Part shown: piece by piece, positions 63,677-64,000 of the stretch | Layout of the letters: each line of letters opens with the position of its first letter | How positions within the stretch are numbered: the first letter of the stretch is position 1 | NCBI GenBank assembly: GCA_021927905.1 | Contig: BLLK01000013.1 | Location: forward strand, 124,001-188,000 | DNA length: 64,000 nt | Direction: 5' to 3' | Origin: Chaetoceros tenuissimus | Taxonomy: Eukaryota; Bacillariophyta; Thalassiosirophyceae; Chaetocerotales; Chaetocerotaceae | The notes under the pieces: model-generated | Told to the model about the DNA's origin: nothing | Seen by the model: only the letters and a program-made list of their open reading frames with translations | Database searches by the model: none | Translations under genes and position numbers: made by a program

Positions 63677-63853
63677 TAGCTTAGAGTATGATGCTGAGAC
63701 ATATGCCTCAGTCAAAACTTCCAGAAGATATTCAAAATCATGCAGTAATGATAATATAATTGGTAAGTTTGGTGAATTGAAAACGTCTTTCTTGTCACAA
63801 ATAGATAATTATGTTACACATGTGTGTTATTGCTTCCTTCGGCAAAGGTGAAT

Positions 63854-64000
63854 TCATTCCTCCCATTGATTATTCTGTTTACTAATCTCATTCTCAAAGT
63901 CGCGTTCAGTGCTGATTCTTTCCCAATCTGATAATTCATTTATCAAGACACTTTTATTTGTCTTCAAGTCTGTACAGAACGGGATCATCTTTTGCACAGT
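63854..64000 (-). CDS. 3' end of a minus-strand gene, partial
   Basis: On the minus strand the frame is open from the window edge for 48 codons, ending TGA at 63854-63856. It reads KMIPFCTDLKTNKSVLIN then ELSDWERISTERDFENEIS, with normal charged composition. No start lies in the window and no family is recognised. A chance open frame of this size is possible. Confidence 0.35.
   Translation of the reverse strand, partial: TVQKMIPFCTDLKTNKSVLINELSDWERISTERDFENEISKQNNQWEE

Noticed and set aside
1-64000. CRISPR array, rRNA, bacterial operons, virus-like or transposon genes
   Set aside because: I looked for direct-repeat arrays, polymerase, integrase, transposase and capsid motifs in the translated frames and saw none.

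Overview
This window reads as nuclear DNA of a diatom. It encodes a fucoxanthin-chlorophyll a/c type light-harvesting protein. Several proteins begin with a signal peptide ending in the diatom plastid-import motif (ASAFAP, ASAFTP, AQAFTVP, SMAFTP). There are lysine/serine-rich secreted proteins of silaffin type and a gametolysin-like protease. Genes are packed on both strands, the DNA is AT-rich, and the short GT-AG introns (about 65-265 bases) mostly start GTAAGT. The genus cannot be fixed from the sequence alone. I found no rRNA, CRISPR array, virus-like element or recognisable transposon. Exon boundaries given here were read by eye from splice sites, reading phase and protein family continuity.

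Layout. 0-10 kb: the 3' part of a sulfotransferase-like gene, a light-harvesting gene, a plastid-targeted EttA-type translation factor, a peroxisomal-type nucleotide carrier, two neighbouring silaffin-like genes and a Golgi-type sulfotransferase. 10-25 kb: a coiled-coil protein, a DUF900-type alpha/beta hydrolase, a secreted cadherin-like/laminin-B protein, a small membrane protein, an A20 zinc-finger protein, a large gametolysin-like protease with five Cys-rich modules, an EEF1AKMT1-type lysine methyltransferase and a mitochondrial 3-hydroxybutyryl-CoA dehydrogenase. 25-43 kb: a third silaffin-like gene, a single-exon fusion of an MFS transporter with an ArfGAP domain, an RluA-type pseudouridine synthase, a plastid aldo/keto-reductase-like protein lacking key residues, a 7TM receptor, a repeat-rich acidic protein, a tRNA-Arg and a plastid protein of unknown function. 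43-64 kb: three MYND zinc-finger genes (two are a tandem duplication), an IQ-repeat protein, a VIT-type iron transporter, an unknown protein, a thylakoid-lumen candidate, two decayed copies of the 7TM gene, a RING-H2 ligase, a second MFS transporter, a secreted Cys-rich protein and an acylated TPR protein.

Links. At least five proteins carry plastid-type leaders, serving light harvesting, plastid translation and unknown plastid roles. The silaffin-like genes, the adjacent sulfotransferases and the secreted protease suggest, by inference only, a cell-wall/biosilica neighbourhood, because native silaffins are known to be sulfated and proteolytically processed. Two host genes appear frameshifted in this assembly: the protease by an exact 20-base tandem duplication, and the TPR protein by a one-base shift. 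The most novel item is the MFS-ArfGAP fusion.
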